Shown: positions 17,564 through 26,067, counted from the stretch's first letter. The stretch: DNA of 43,705 nt from Fusibacter sp. 3D3 (GCF_001748365.1 NZ_BDHH01000015.1:6843-50547); one strand, 5' to 3'. Made by a program: numbers and translations. Notes: generated by a model from the letters alone, not told the origin.

Positions 17564-18679
17564 ATGAAAGTTATGATCACAGGTGGCGGCACTGGAGGCC
17601 ATATCTATCCAGCGCTATCAATCGCAGAACGGATAAAAAGAGAATACAAAGGTGTTGAAATTTTGTACATGGGCGCTAAGCTTGGGATGGAAAAGGATAT
17701 TGTGCCCAAAGCAGGGATTGCCTTTAGACAAATCGATGTGGCGCCCCTCAATAAGAAAATTTCGCCAAAGACGATTAAAGCTTTAGGTGTTTTAATAAAA
17801 GGGCTTTTTCAAGCCAAAAGGGAAATCAAACGCTTCAAACCTGATCTCATCATCGGAACGGGTGGTTATGTTGCCGGCCCTATAGTGCTGATTGGTGCAC
17901 TCATGGGCATCCCAACCGTCATTCATGAACAGAATGCATTTCCAGGGATGACCAATAAAATTTTGAGTCGTTTTGTGGATCGTATACTCGTTACTTTTGA
18001 AGAGGCAAAATTGCATTTCAAACATAAAGAGAAAGTGGTATTCACAGGCTTGCCTGTGCTTGAAAGCTTTCATACAGTGAGTAGAGATTATGCAAGGCAA
18101 AGACTTGGGATTGCAAACGATGAGTTCGTCTTAATGACAGTTGGTGGCAGCAATGGGGCTTTAAAATTAAATCAAGTAATGATGGAAACCTATGCCGCCT
18201 TAGTGGATTATCCTAAAATCAAAGTTTTTCATGTGTCTGGCAATCGTTATTTTGAAAGTATAAATGAAAAGATAAAAACGGGCCAATACACCGTGGGTAA
18301 GAATTTTAAACTGATCAGCTTTATGAAAGAAATGCCAGTTTACCTCAATGCAGTGGACTTGGTTATTTCGCGAGCGGGAGCTTCTACCATAAATGAGATT
18401 ATTGCAGCAAAGACGCCAGCAATTGTAATACCGTCTCCGAATGTTGCCAATAACCATCAGTTTTACAATGCAAAAGTAGTAGATCGCAATGGTATGGGCA
18501 TTATCATCAAAGAAGAGGATTTAAACACAGAACTGATGCAACATATGATATTGGATTTTTATGAGGCGCCCTCCAAACTTGAAATTATGAGAAGCAATTG
18601 TGACAAAATCGAGCACATCAAGCCGCTTGACGCGATTGTAAATGAAATTGCATTATTGCTAAAAGAACATGAAATATAA
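17564..18679 (+). CDS. murG: Lipid II-forming N-acetylglucosaminyltransferase MurG
   Basis: The product has 371 residues with the GT28 two-domain fold. The N-terminal loop ITGGGTGGHIYPALSIA, the second glycine loop TGGYVAGP, and the C-terminal donor-binding parts VGGSNGALKLN and SRAGASTINEI are present. It adds GlcNAc to lipid I at the inner membrane face. GGAG precedes the ATG, in a 39-base gap after ftsW. murC and murB, frequent neighbours, are not found. Confidence 0.97.
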   Translation: MKVMITGGGTGGHIYPALSIAERIKREYKGVEILYMGAKLGMEKDIVPKAGIAFRQIDVAPLNKKISPKTIKALGVLIKGLFQAKREIKRFKPDLIIGTGGYVAGPIVLIGALMGIPTVIHEQNAFPGMTNKILSRFVDRILVTFEEAKLHFKHKEKVVFTGLPVLESFHTVSRDYARQRLGIANDEFVLMTVGGSNGALKLNQVMMETYAALVDYPKIKVFHVSGNRYFESINEKIKTGQYTVGKNFKLISFMKEMPVYLNAVDLVISRAGASTINEIIAAKTPAIVIPSPNVANNHQFYNAKVVDRNGMGIIIKEEDLNTELMQHMILDFYEAPSKLEIMRSNCDKIEHIKPLDAIVNEIALLLKEHEI

Positions 18680-18702
18680 ATAAGGGTGTGGAGTGCTTTT
18701 GA

Positions 18703-19410
18703 ATGAAGAAAATCAAGTGGATTATACTTTTAGGCATTATTTGTTTTGGAGGATACTATCTCGTTTTTCAAACGGATTTATTAACAGTAAAAGTAATATT
18801 GTACAATCAAAGTGAAGAACTTGATATTTATGAGCTTCAGAGGTATTCTGATATTCATTATGGGGATGCTTATTGGAAAGTTAATCTTCAAAAAGCCAGA
18901 GAGGGCTTGCTTAAGCATCCTTTTGTCAAAGAGGTCGTGGTCAATCGAAATTTTCCGGATCAGGTTATTTTTAATCTAACCTATAAAACACACTATTTCA
19001 ATTTAAAATACTCAGACATTGTTTTATCTCTTGATCGAAATTTGGATGTTTTGAAAGTGTTAGAAGATGAAGGAGATGGGTATACAGTCGAAGGCTTTAT
19101 GTTTAACGGGTTTTCTACTGGTAAAAAAATTGATGTTGGGCAAGAATATGTGCTTGAAAACATTGTAGATCTAATTGAACTCATGAATCAAAGTGCATTT
19201 AATTACTATAAAATGATTGAATATGAAGATAATAATATTAAAATAAAAATTGGCAACATAACTGTAAAATTTGGAAATGGTGAAAATATGGAAATGCGAT
19301 TTAACGCTTTTGCCTCAATTTATCAGGCATTGTTAAAGGATAGCATTACGGATGGTGTGATCGATGTCAGTACTGATGGATTACCCGTCTATAAACCATT
19401 TGGAGAGTAG
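18703..19410 (+). CDS. divIB: Cell division protein DivIB/FtsQ
   Basis: The product has 235 residues: a short cytoplasmic tail, one membrane span (about 5-23), then a FtsQ-type POTRA domain (TVKVILYNQSEELDIYELQR, then ALREGLL-like QKAREGLLKHPFVKEVVVNRNFPDQVIF) and the beta domain. It stabilises FtsL/DivIC and links them to septal wall synthesis. The gene sits between murG and the DUF881 pair, as in Bacillus and many clostridia. GTGGAG lies upstream of the ATG. Confidence 0.92.
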   Translation: MKKIKWIILLGIICFGGYYLVFQTDLLTVKVILYNQSEELDIYELQRYSDIHYGDAYWKVNLQKAREGLLKHPFVKEVVVNRNFPDQVIFNLTYKTHYFNLKYSDIVLSLDRNLDVLKVLEDEGDGYTVEGFMFNGFSTGKKIDVGQEYVLENIVDLIELMNQSAFNYYKMIEYEDNNIKIKIGNITVKFGNGENMEMRFNAFASIYQALLKDSITDGVIDVSTDGLPVYKPFGE

Positions 19411-19417
19411 GTAGATA

Positions 19418-20128
19418 ATGAAAACGGACAAAATATGGATTGGGATTGCAAGTATCATTCTAGGCATATTCATAGCCTTTCAGATGAAGTTTATTCAGGG
19501 GACATACTTAAATGGATCAACCCCAACTCAGAAAACAACTGAAATTCTCAATGAAATGGCTGCGGTGAAAGCGGAAAAAGAAGCCCTTATCGAAGAAGTT
19601 GAAAATTTGGAGAAACAACTTGAAGATATTCAAGGTTCAGCTTCAGAGGAAAGTGCAATTGTAAAAAACCTCACAGATGAACTCAATAAATTCAAGGCAT
19701 TTTCAGGCAGGACAAAAGTAGCCGGACAGGGTATTTTAGTGACGATTGATAATCCGCCAACTGATGGCAGTTATGGACTTGAACTCAATATAGCCTATGA
19801 TTACAAATTGATTTTGGAACTCTTGAATGAACTCAATTCAGCAGGTTCTGAGGCAATTGCCATCAATGAACAACGTGTGATCAATAGCACGGAAGTTAGG
19901 TTAGCAGGTTCGCAGATGAATGTCAATACGATTCCAGTATCCCCGCCATTTGTCATAAAGGCCATCGGCAATTCTAAAACAATGGATGGGGCTTTGAATC
20001 TGCGCTTTGGAATTATTGAGAGCTTAAGGGAAAAAGGTTATTATGTAGAGGTAAAGACAGTTGAAAATATTGAAGTTCCAGCTTTCAATGGCACATTAAA
20101 ATTTAAGTATGCCAATACGATTAAGTAG
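19418..20128 (+). CDS. DUF881 protein, first copy (YlxW/YlxX type)
   Basis: The product has 236 residues with an N-terminal membrane anchor (about 6-23), a coiled coil (about 45-90, VKAEKEALIEEVENLEKQLE) and the DUF881 domain (GQGILVTIDNPP, then SAGSEAIAINEQRV and PPFVIKAIG). The function is unknown. The family is repeatedly found beside divIB and sbp in dcw clusters, which points to a division or envelope role. It is a paralogue of the next gene, so a local duplication is likely. Confidence 0.93.
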   Translation: MKTDKIWIGIASIILGIFIAFQMKFIQGTYLNGSTPTQKTTEILNEMAAVKAEKEALIEEVENLEKQLEDIQGSASEESAIVKNLTDELNKFKAFSGRTKVAGQGILVTIDNPPTDGSYGLELNIAYDYKLILELLNELNSAGSEAIAINEQRVINSTEVRLAGSQMNVNTIPVSPPFVIKAIGNSKTMDGALNLRFGIIESLREKGYYVEVKTVENIEVPAFNGTLKFKYANTIK

Positions 20129-20140
20129 AAAGGTGAAACC

Positions 20141-20854
20141 ATGAAATTAACATCACTTCAAAAGACCGTGTTCGCTTTAACGATTTTATTAGGAATCTTA
20201 TCCGCAATGCAATTTAGAGCTGTGAATTCTGGATATAAATACATGTCGATAAAAGAGATGTATGCCAACAGTATAGAACTGGAAAGCCAAAAGGCAGAGC
20301 TTGTTCAACTCAGAGAAAAAGCGAATAGTTTAAAAGTTAAAATTGATGAATTTGATACAGCAAGAACGGATAACCGTATAGATTACGAGAGTGTTTTGCA
20401 ACTTGAAATTGAAAACACACAAAAAGCGGCGGGCCTTACAACGGTTGAAGGACCAGGTATCGTAATCATCGTCACAGATGGCACAAGAGAACTCTATGAA
20501 AATGAAAATCCAAATGTCGTCATTGTTCATGATCTCGATATCAGAGCCATGGTGGATGATTTGAGAAATGCGGGAGCTGAGGCAATTTCAATCAATGGTC
20601 AACGCGTTATTTTTAACAAATCAAAAATTCAATGTACTGGACCGACTATTAAGATCAATGATCAAGTGTTTGCAGTGCCTTTTGTGATTAAAGCGATAGG
20701 CGATAGAAAATATCTTGAGAGTGCAATCAATGCACCAGGAAGTTACAGCGAGAGTCTCAGAAAATGGGGGGTCTTTGTAGAGGTCAACACATCGATCAAT
20801 GTGTTGATACCTGCATATGATGGTACTATGGCAAATCAATATGTGATTCAGTAA
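20141..20854 (+). CDS. DUF881 protein, second copy (YlxW/YlxX type)
   Basis: The product has 237 residues with the same plan as its upstream neighbour: membrane anchor (about 8-24), coiled coil (about 38-70) and DUF881 domain (EGPGIVIIVTDGT, AGAEAISINGQRVIF, VPFVIKAIGD). It starts 12 bases after the first copy. The pair may form a hetero-oligomer. This is inferred from cotranscription and shared domains only. Confidence 0.93.
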   Translation: MKLTSLQKTVFALTILLGILSAMQFRAVNSGYKYMSIKEMYANSIELESQKAELVQLREKANSLKVKIDEFDTARTDNRIDYESVLQLEIENTQKAAGLTTVEGPGIVIIVTDGTRELYENENPNVVIVHDLDIRAMVDDLRNAGAEAISINGQRVIFNKSKIQCTGPTIKINDQVFAVPFVIKAIGDRKYLESAINAPGSYSESLRKWGVFVEVNTSINVLIPAYDGTMANQYVIQ

Positions 20855-20866
20855 AGGAAGGTCAAA

Positions 20867-21229
20867 ATGATAATTGCAATTATGGGTATAATTTTAGGGA
20901 TTTTAATAGGTATTTATATTCCATTTGAGTTTACAACGATTTCTTCACTTTATATTTCTGTCGGTATTTTGGCGGCAATAGATTCGATTCTTGGAGCACT
21001 TAGATCTAGTTTTGAAAATAAATTTGATAGTGTCATATTCATTACAGGTTTTATCGTAAACGCATTACTGGCGATTGCCCTTTCATATCTAGGAGACAAG
21101 CTAGGTGTTCCAATCTATTACGCGGCCATTTTTGTCTTTGGTACGCGACTTTTTAACAATATGGGTAGCATAAGACGCTATTCAATTGATCGATATAGGG
21201 CTAAAAGTAGAGAAAAGCATAAGAAATAA
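20867..21229 (+). CDS. sbp: Small basic protein Sbp (DUF1290)
   Basis: The product has 120 residues with three to four membrane segments and a basic C-terminus (SIRRYSIDRYRAKSREKHKK). IPFEFTTISSLYISVGILAA and DSILGALRSSFENKFD match the small basic family found just upstream of ftsA-ftsZ in Firmicutes. The function is unknown. AAAGGAAGG precedes the start. ftsA does not follow. Confidence 0.93.
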   Translation: MIIAIMGIILGILIGIYIPFEFTTISSLYISVGILAAIDSILGALRSSFENKFDSVIFITGFIVNALLAIALSYLGDKLGVPIYYAAIFVFGTRLFNNMGSIRRYSIDRYRAKSREKHKK

Positions 21230-21281
21230 GTCCTATAGCTGTTGGAAATACGAAAAAAATGCGTTTTTTTGAAAAAAAATA

Positions 21282-21310
21282 TTCCCAAAAAACTTAAAAG
21301 AGTATATACT
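21282..21310 (+). promoter_or_regulatory. Putative ftsZ promoter
   Basis: TTCCCA (21282-21287) and TATACT (21305-21310) with a 17-bp spacer, about 180 bp before ftsZ. This implies a long 5' leader, 21317-21489, in which no recognised riboswitch is visible. A short A-run/T-run hairpin (AAAAAAATGCGTTTTTTT, about 21254) lies just upstream and may end the sbp transcript. Confidence 0.5.
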
Positions 21311-21489
21311 ATATGTAGTAGACTTATAGGTATTTTAGACAATAGATATTGATAAATGCTTATGGTTTTACAATTTTACATCTGAGTATTAGCATTGTTA
21401 AATCATATAGAAATTCGTACGGTTTATTAGATAGAGAAACGAGATGTAAACACCTATAATTATTACTTTGCGGGAAAAGGAGGATTTTC

Positions 21490-22569
21490 ATGTTAGAATT
21501 TGATGTTGCTGTTGAAGAATTTGCCCAGCTTAAAGTAATTGGTGTTGGTGGCGGGGGTAATAACGCTGTTAACAGAATGATTAAATCCAATCTTAAAGGC
21601 GTTCAGTTTATTGCGATTAATACAGATAAGCAAGCATTATACAGCTCTGCTGCAGAATACAAGTTACAAATAGGCGAAAAATTAACAAGAGGTTTAGGCG
21701 CTGGCGCAAATCCAGAAGTGGGTAAAAAAGCTGCTGAAGAAAGCCGAGATGATATTTATCAAGCACTTCAAGGTGCGGATATGGTTTTTATCACAGCGGG
21801 TATGGGTGGTGGAACCGGTACAGGTGCAGCACCTATCGTTGCTGAAATCGCTAAAGAAATGGGTATTTTAACGGTTGGCGTTGTGACGAAACCGTTTTCA
21901 TTTGAAGGTAAAAGAAGAATGAAACATGCTGAAGAGGGCATTGAGGAGTTAAAGCGTAAAGTGGACACACTTATTACGATCCCAAATGATCGTCTTCTTG
22001 AAATCGTTGAAAAGAGAACTTCTATTTTAGATGCGTTCACCATTGCAGATGATGTTTTAAGACAAGGGGTTCAAGGTATTTCAAATACAATCACTGAGAC
22101 CGGACTTATTAATGTTGACTTTGCCGATGTTAAAACGATTATGTTCGAACAAGGTCTTGCACATATGGGTATTGGTTCTTCAAGTGGTGACGATCGGGCG
22201 ATCGACGCAACGAATCAAGCAATTCACAGCCCATTACTTGAAACTTCAATAAGGGGATCAAAAGGCATATTGCTTAATATTCGTGGTGGCAAATCATTAG
22301 GTATGATGGAAATCCAACAAGCGGCTGACCTTGTTTACAGAGAAGCAGATCCAGATGCAAACATCATTATGGGTGCTGTTATTGATGAATCTTTAAAAGA
22401 CGAAATTACAGTAACTGTAATTGCAACCGGCTTTGAAACAACTAAGGTCGAACCCAAAGTTGAAGCCAAATCTGTAAAAACAGAACCTGTAAAAGTACAA
22501 CAAGTTGAAGCTGAAACGAATGAAGACGACACCTTTAATATCCCGACATTTTTAAGGAAAAAAAGATAA
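21490..22569 (+). CDS. ftsZ: Cell division GTPase FtsZ
   Basis: The product has 359 residues. The G-box GGGTGTG lies at 106-112, with the N-terminal [14 protein letters not shown], the T7-loop region [10 protein letters not shown], a linker rich in K, E, V and T (about 320-345) and the C-terminal conserved peptide [10 protein letters not shown] that binds partners. It polymerises into the Z ring. AAAAGGAGG lies upstream. FtsA, the usual anchor, is not encoded here; SepF (34139) also anchors FtsZ and may do most of this work. Confidence 0.99.
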   Translation: MLEFDVAVEEFAQLKVIGVGGGGNNAVNRMIKSNLKGVQFIAINTDKQALYSSAAEYKLQIGEKLTRGLGAGANPEVGKKAAEESRDDIYQALQGADMVFITAGMGGGTGTGAAPIVAEIAKEMGILTVGVVTKPFSFEGKRRMKHAEEGIEELKRKVDTLITIPNDRLLEIVEKRTSILDAFTIADDVLRQGVQGISNTITETGLINVDFADVKTIMFEQGLAHMGIGSSSGDDRAIDATNQAIHSPLLETSIRGSKGILLNIRGGKSLGMMEIQQAADLVYREADPDANIIMGAVIDESLKDEITVTVIATGFETTKVEPKVEAKSVKTEPVKVQQVEAETNEDDTFNIPTFLRKKR

Positions 22570-22592
22570 CCTTGCTTCTCGCAAGGTTTTAT
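22568..22592 (+). terminator. Terminator of ftsZ
   Basis: AACCTTG and CAAGGTT form a short stem around CTTCTCG, followed by TTATTTAT. It overlaps the ftsZ stop. Confidence 0.85.
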
Positions 22593-22598
22593 TTATAT

Positions 22599-22875
22599 AA
22601 CCCTTGAGGGCCGTAGGCCCAATTCAGCGGGCGCGCCCGCTGAATGCAATCCAATAGGATTGCGCAAGGGTTACGAAGGCAGCGAAGCGGACTGAGCAAG
22701 GGGTTACGAATGCAATCCAATAGGATTGCGCAAGGGTTACGAAGGCAGCGAAGCGGACTGAGCAAGGGGTTACGAAGGTAGCGAAGCGGACTGAGTAAGG
22801 AGCCAAAGCTTGGAGATCTGAAAAATTCGGGAGCGGTTACGAAGGCAGCGAAGCGGACTGAGTATACGCTTTGAT
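22599..22875 (+). repeat. Family A structured repeat, copy 1, with expanded tails
   Basis: The closing stem is AACCCTTG (22599-22606) with CAAGGGTT (22665-22672). It encloses hairpin GGGCC-GTA-GGCCC (22608-22620), a perfect 24-base palindrome starting ATTCAGCGGGC (22622-22645) and GCAATCC-AATA-GGATTGC (22646-22663). The fold is a 74-base cloverleaf. A tail unit, GGTTACGAAGGCAGCGAAGC followed by GGACTGAG, then occurs four times (about 22669, 22735, 22767 and 22835), once with an extra copy of the third hairpin (22712-22729). The last tail runs into TATACGCTTTGAT, which is shared with copy 2. Frames on either strand here are only translations of the repeat. Confidence 0.85.
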
Positions 22876-22879
22876 TAAT

Positions 22880-22980
22880 ATCATTAGTCTTCGTCCAGCT
22901 TAGAGGCAGGAGTGTTCAACCTGCTCTAAGCGGTTAGACGAGGACGGGTCAGGCGAAACAAAGTTTCGAAGGACAATGAT
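22880..22980. repeat. Family B 101-bp structured repeat, copy 1
   Basis: It has ATCATT...AATGAT ends. Inside are a 12-bp stem with one bulged G (22898-22910 with 22920-22931, 9-base loop) and the hairpin CGAAAC-AAA-GTTTCG (22954-22968). It is 99/101 identical by eye to the copy at 23497. It sits just upstream of nrdR and directly after family A copy 1. Confidence 0.85.
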
Positions 22981-23031
22981 TAATATTTTTTTAGATCGGG
23001 TAATACAAAAATAAATGGTGAGGTGGAATGT

Positions 23032-23496
23032 ATGAAATGTCCTTATTGTAGCAGTCTTGAATCTAAAGTCATCGACTCTAGACCAACGGATGATGGTCAT
23101 GTAATCAGACGAAGAAGAGAATGCATCAACTGTAAACAAAGATTCACCACTTACGAAAAAATTGAAGAAATCCCAATTATCATTGTCAAAAAAGATGGTA
23201 ATAGAGAGTCTTATAATAGAATGAAAGTGTTGAATGGCATCATAAGAGCTTGTGAAAAGCGTCCTGTTTCTATGGAACAGATGGAGCATATGATTGATCA
23301 AATTGAAACGAGATTACACAGTTCAATGGAAAAAGAAATTGAGTCTGAGTGGATTGGCGAACTTGTCATGTCAGGTCTTAAAGACCTTGATGAAGTGGCC
23401 TATGTGAGATTTGCTTCAGTTTACAGACAATTTAAAGATATCAATACATTTGTAACAGAACTCACTAAATTATTGAACGAAAAGACGAATGGATAA
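23032..23496 (+). CDS. nrdR: Transcriptional repressor NrdR
   Basis: The product has 154 residues from the ATG at 23032. A GTG at 23023 lies inside the GAGGTGG ribosome site and is rejected. The zinc ribbon has C3, C6, C31 and C34 (MKCPYC and CINC) and is followed by an ATP-cone domain (about 49-139, with [19 protein letters not shown]). NrdR senses dATP/ATP and represses ribonucleotide reductase operons by binding NrdR boxes. It is framed by two family B repeats, the downstream one beginning at the base after its stop. Confidence 0.97.
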   Translation: MKCPYCSSLESKVIDSRPTDDGHVIRRRRECINCKQRFTTYEKIEEIPIIIVKKDGNRESYNRMKVLNGIIRACEKRPVSMEQMEHMIDQIETRLHSSMEKEIESEWIGELVMSGLKDLDEVAYVRFASVYRQFKDINTFVTELTKLLNEKTNG

Positions 23497-23597
23497 ATCA
23501 TTAGTCTTCGTCCAGCTTAGAGGCAGGAGTGTTCAACCTGCTCTAAGCGGTTAGACGAGGACGGGTCAGGTGAAACAAAGTTTCGACGGACAATGAT
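23497..23597. repeat. Family B 101-bp structured repeat, copy 2
   Basis: It starts at the first base after the nrdR TAA. It differs from copy 1 at two positions by eye: AGGC to AGGT, which turns a C-G pair at the base of the GAAAC/GTTTC hairpin into a T-G wobble, and TCGAAGG to TCGACGG. The orientation is the same as copy 1. Confidence 0.85.
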
Positions 23598-23618
23598 GAT
23601 TCACAAATAGTTTGCAAA

Positions 23619-23675
23619 AGCTCTAATTCACGATTCGCTTTTAGGCAAATCGTGGGATAGGGCTTTTATTTTATA
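23619..23675 (+). terminator. Terminator after nrdR
   Basis: AGCTCT/AGGGCT outer pairs and CACGATTCGC/GCAAATCGTG inner pairs around TTTTAG, followed by TTTTATTTTA. An internal bulge (AATT/GGAT) makes it a two-part stem. Confidence 0.7.
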
Positions 23676-23708
23676 AATGAGACTTTTTATATTTTAAGCC
23701 ATTTCAGG

Positions 23709-23737
23709 TTGACAGAAGAATGTTTTTTCTATATAGT
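23709..23737 (+). promoter_or_regulatory. Promoter of the MarR gene
   Basis: Consensus TTGACA (23709-23714), a 17-bp spacer and TATAGT (23732-23737). It shows that the upstream in-frame ATG at 23720 cannot be the start, since it lies within the promoter. Confidence 0.85.
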
Positions 23738-23767
23738 TGTATGCACAAACAAGTGAAGGTGGTTATT

Positions 23768-24229
23768 TTGAATAAAACATGTCAATCAAACACACATAAT
23801 TGCAAATTGGAGAGTTGTTTATTTTTTTCATCTACCAAGTTGGCAAGGACATTCAAAAAGATAGCAGATGAATCTTTTGTTAAAACGGGCCTATCACCAA
23901 GCCATGCATTTCTTCTAAATCTTGTTAACCAGAACGGTGAAATTCACCAAAAAGAACTTGGAGAATTGTTGCATTTGACGCCTTCAACGATTACGCGTTT
24001 CGTTGAGAAATTGGAGAGAAAGCATCTTATAAGTCGAAAATCTGAAGGTAAGCATGTTTTAATCTTTAAGACTGAAAAAGGCGAAAGTTTACAAGCTGAA
24101 ATCGTCAAGTCTTGGGATAATTTGCACAGCGCATACAAAGATATTTTGACAGAACAAGAAACGGAACAATTCATTGTAATCGCTAATAAATTGCTTTCAA
24201 AATTAGGTGATGCGGGAGAAGATTTTTAG
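23768..24229 (+). CDS. MarR-family transcriptional regulator
   Basis: The product has about 153 residues if it starts at the TTG at 23768, which follows AAGGTGG at 23757-23763. Earlier ATGs lie in or at the promoter. The winged helix is clear: LSPSHAFLLNLVNQNGEIHQ, then KELGELLHLTPSTITRFVEK and the wing LISRKSEGKHVLIFKTEKG. The N-terminus has several cysteines (NKTCQSNTHNCKLESCLF), which could serve a thiol- or metal-sensing role as in some MarR proteins; that is speculative. It is followed after 81 bases by a nitroreductase gene, a common target of MarR-type regulators of oxidative or electrophile stress. Confidence 0.92.
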   Translation: MNKTCQSNTHNCKLESCLFFSSTKLARTFKKIADESFVKTGLSPSHAFLLNLVNQNGEIHQKELGELLHLTPSTITRFVEKLERKHLISRKSEGKHVLIFKTEKGESLQAEIVKSWDNLHSAYKDILTEQETEQFIVIANKLLSKLGDAGEDF

Positions 24230-24310
24230 TGAAAAAACAGATAATTTTTATAGAAAAATAGTCTGAACAGAAAAAGTGAAACACAAAGAGATAATTCAAG
24301 GAGGCGTACT

Positions 24311-25051
24311 ATGAATGAAACAATTAGAACCATACAAGATCACAGATCTATCAGAAACTTCTTAGATAAACAAATTGACGAAGCGACACTCAATGAAATT
24401 TTAAAAGCGGCTCAGGCGATGCCAAATTCAATTAATGGACAACAATCTTCAGTTATTGTGGTACAAGATAAAGCCAAAAAAGCTAAGATTGCAGAGCTTG
24501 CTGGTGGTCAAACCTGGGTGGATGATGCCCCTGTATTAATGGTATTCGTAACAGATTTTTATAAGACGCATCTAGGGGCTCAGAAAAATAATCTGGAACA
24601 AGTGATTCATGAAAGTGTTGAAGGCACTTTGGTTGGCGCTGTTGATGTGGGATTGAACATGGGGGCAGCTATTATTGCAGCAGAGTCACTTGGCCTTGGC
24701 ATTGTACCCATTGGCGGGATTCGTAGAGATCCTGCATTGATGATCGAATTACTTGAGCTACCAGAGTATACTTTCCCTGTGGCGGCGCTTGCAGTGGGTT
24801 ATCCAAAAGACCGCTCACACAAAAAACCAAGAATGCCCTTTGAAACTTTTAAATTTGACGAAAAATATAAAGTAGAAGGCTTAAAAGAAGCCATTGATCT
24901 CTATGATGAACAAATGAGACCTTATTTAAAGGCAATTGGACGTGAACAAGAGGTCAATTGGAGTGTAACGACATCTAATATTTATAAAAGTGTCTATTTT
25001 CCAAAGGTTCAACCAGTCCTTAAAAAACAAGGCTTTAAGAATGATAAATGA
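24311..25051 (+). CDS. NAD(P)H-dependent FMN nitroreductase (NfsA/Frp-like)
   Basis: The product has 246 residues. The FMN-binding start DHRSIRNFLDKQID, then PNSINGQQSSVIVV, the nitroreductase centre GAAIIAAESLGLGIVPIGGI and VAALAVGYPKDRSHKKPRMP place it in the flavin reductase branch with a long C-terminal arm. It should reduce nitro compounds, quinones or flavins with NAD(P)H. AAGGAGG lies upstream. It is probably controlled by the MarR protein just upstream. The physiological substrate is unknown. Confidence 0.92.
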   Translation: MNETIRTIQDHRSIRNFLDKQIDEATLNEILKAAQAMPNSINGQQSSVIVVQDKAKKAKIAELAGGQTWVDDAPVLMVFVTDFYKTHLGAQKNNLEQVIHESVEGTLVGAVDVGLNMGAAIIAAESLGLGIVPIGGIRRDPALMIELLELPEYTFPVAALAVGYPKDRSHKKPRMPFETFKFDEKYKVEGLKEAIDLYDEQMRPYLKAIGREQEVNWSVTTSNIYKSVYFPKVQPVLKKQGFKNDK

Positions 25052-25093
25052 TAAGCTTTGAATGGTTGACAAATCCAACCCAATACCTGTAAT

Positions 25094-25153
25094 CAAAAAA
25101 AGTTTATGATCGACATTGTATTCCTAAAACAATGTTGGCTGTAAACTTTTTTA
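25094..25153. terminator. Terminator after the nitroreductase gene
   Basis: AAAAAAGTTTA ... TAAACTTTTTT arms enclose ACATTGT/ACAATGT (about 25111-25135). A-run and T-run ends make it able to work in both directions. Confidence 0.8.
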
Positions 25154-25212
25154 TTTGGATGCGTATGGATCTATGATATGATTATGGAGGTAAATAGACT
25201 CAAAAGGAGTGT

Positions 25213-26067
25213 GTGCTGAAATTTGCAGCAGCATATAATGAAAAAATGATTAGATTTAAACAATTAAAAGGATACCCTTTAAGTTTAGGCATAACAGATA
25301 GAACTGGTGGTGTCAGTCAAGGGGTCTATGGGGGTATGAATACGAATTTTTATAATGAAACACAATTTGAGACCGCTTGTAAAGATGTTAAAATTGCCAT
25401 AGAGGATCTGGGACTAACAGGTAAAATCATCATTGCCACAAGGCAAACACATTCCAACCATATTCTGAAAATAGATGAAAATACAGATTTTGAATCACTT
25501 GAGCAAATTGAAGTTAAAGGAACCGCTTTATCTGAATATAAACTTTATTCTAGCCCTGATACAGATGCACTCATGACTCAACGCAAAGATGTGATACTGA
25601 TGACGTTTTATGCAGATTGTGTGCCTCTTTATATCTATGATCCTATAAATGAGGCAATAGCCATCATTCATAGTGGATGGCGTGGAACTTCTAACAAGAT
25701 TGCTGACGATGTTATAAAAGAGATGAAGTACCATTATCAGAGTGAAGCCAAGAATTTTTTAGCAGGTATCGGTCAGTCTGCGGGTAAATGTTGCTATGAG
25801 GTAGATGAACCTGTAAAAATACTTTTTAAAGCATATTTTTCAGAACGTGAAATGATGCACTTCTTTGAATCAAAGGGAAGTGGTAAGTATTTTATCGATT
25901 TGAAAAAGGCTAATGAACTCATATTCTTAGAAAATGGGCTTCAAAGTGATCGAATCGAAATAAATCCAGCCTGCACGATCTGCGAGAGCGATTTGTACCA
26001 CTCTCACAGAAAAGCGAACGGTGGCAAACGAGGGTCGATGAGTCAACTGTGTCAACTCATAAAATAA
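25213..26067 (+). CDS. pgeF: Peptidoglycan editing factor PgeF (YfiH/laccase-domain family)
   Basis: The product has about 284 residues. The family metal-site motifs are present: TRQTHSNHI, DALMTQRKDVILMTFYADCV, IAIIHSGWRGTSNKIADD, GIGQSAGKCCYEV and CTICESDLYHSHRKANGGKR. Members remove misincorporated residues during wall precursor synthesis in Escherichia coli and have purine nucleoside phosphorylase or adenosine deaminase activity in vitro. The start is unsure. GTG at 25213 is only 3 bases from GGAG (25206-25209), CTG at 25216 is better spaced, and ATG at 25246 is possible. Confidence 0.92.
   Translation: MLKFAAAYNEKMIRFKQLKGYPLSLGITDRTGGVSQGVYGGMNTNFYNETQFETACKDVKIAIEDLGLTGKIIIATRQTHSNHILKIDENTDFESLEQIEVKGTALSEYKLYSSPDTDALMTQRKDVILMTFYADCVPLYIYDPINEAIAIIHSGWRGTSNKIADDVIKEMKYHYQSEAKNFLAGIGQSAGKCCYEVDEPVKILFKAYFSEREMMHFFESKGSGKYFIDLKKANELIFLENGLQSDRIEINPACTICESDLYHSHRKANGGKRGSMSQLCQLIK

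Noticed and set aside
22599-22672. Family A copy 1 as a tRNA gene
   Set aside because: It is tRNA-sized and cloverleaf-like but has no T-loop GGTTCRA, no D-loop GG, no 7-base anticodon loop and no CCA-type acceptor end.
22624-22806. 60-codon minus-strand frame with repeated CSVRFAAFVT
   Set aside because: It is a translation of the repeated family A tail, without a ribosome site.
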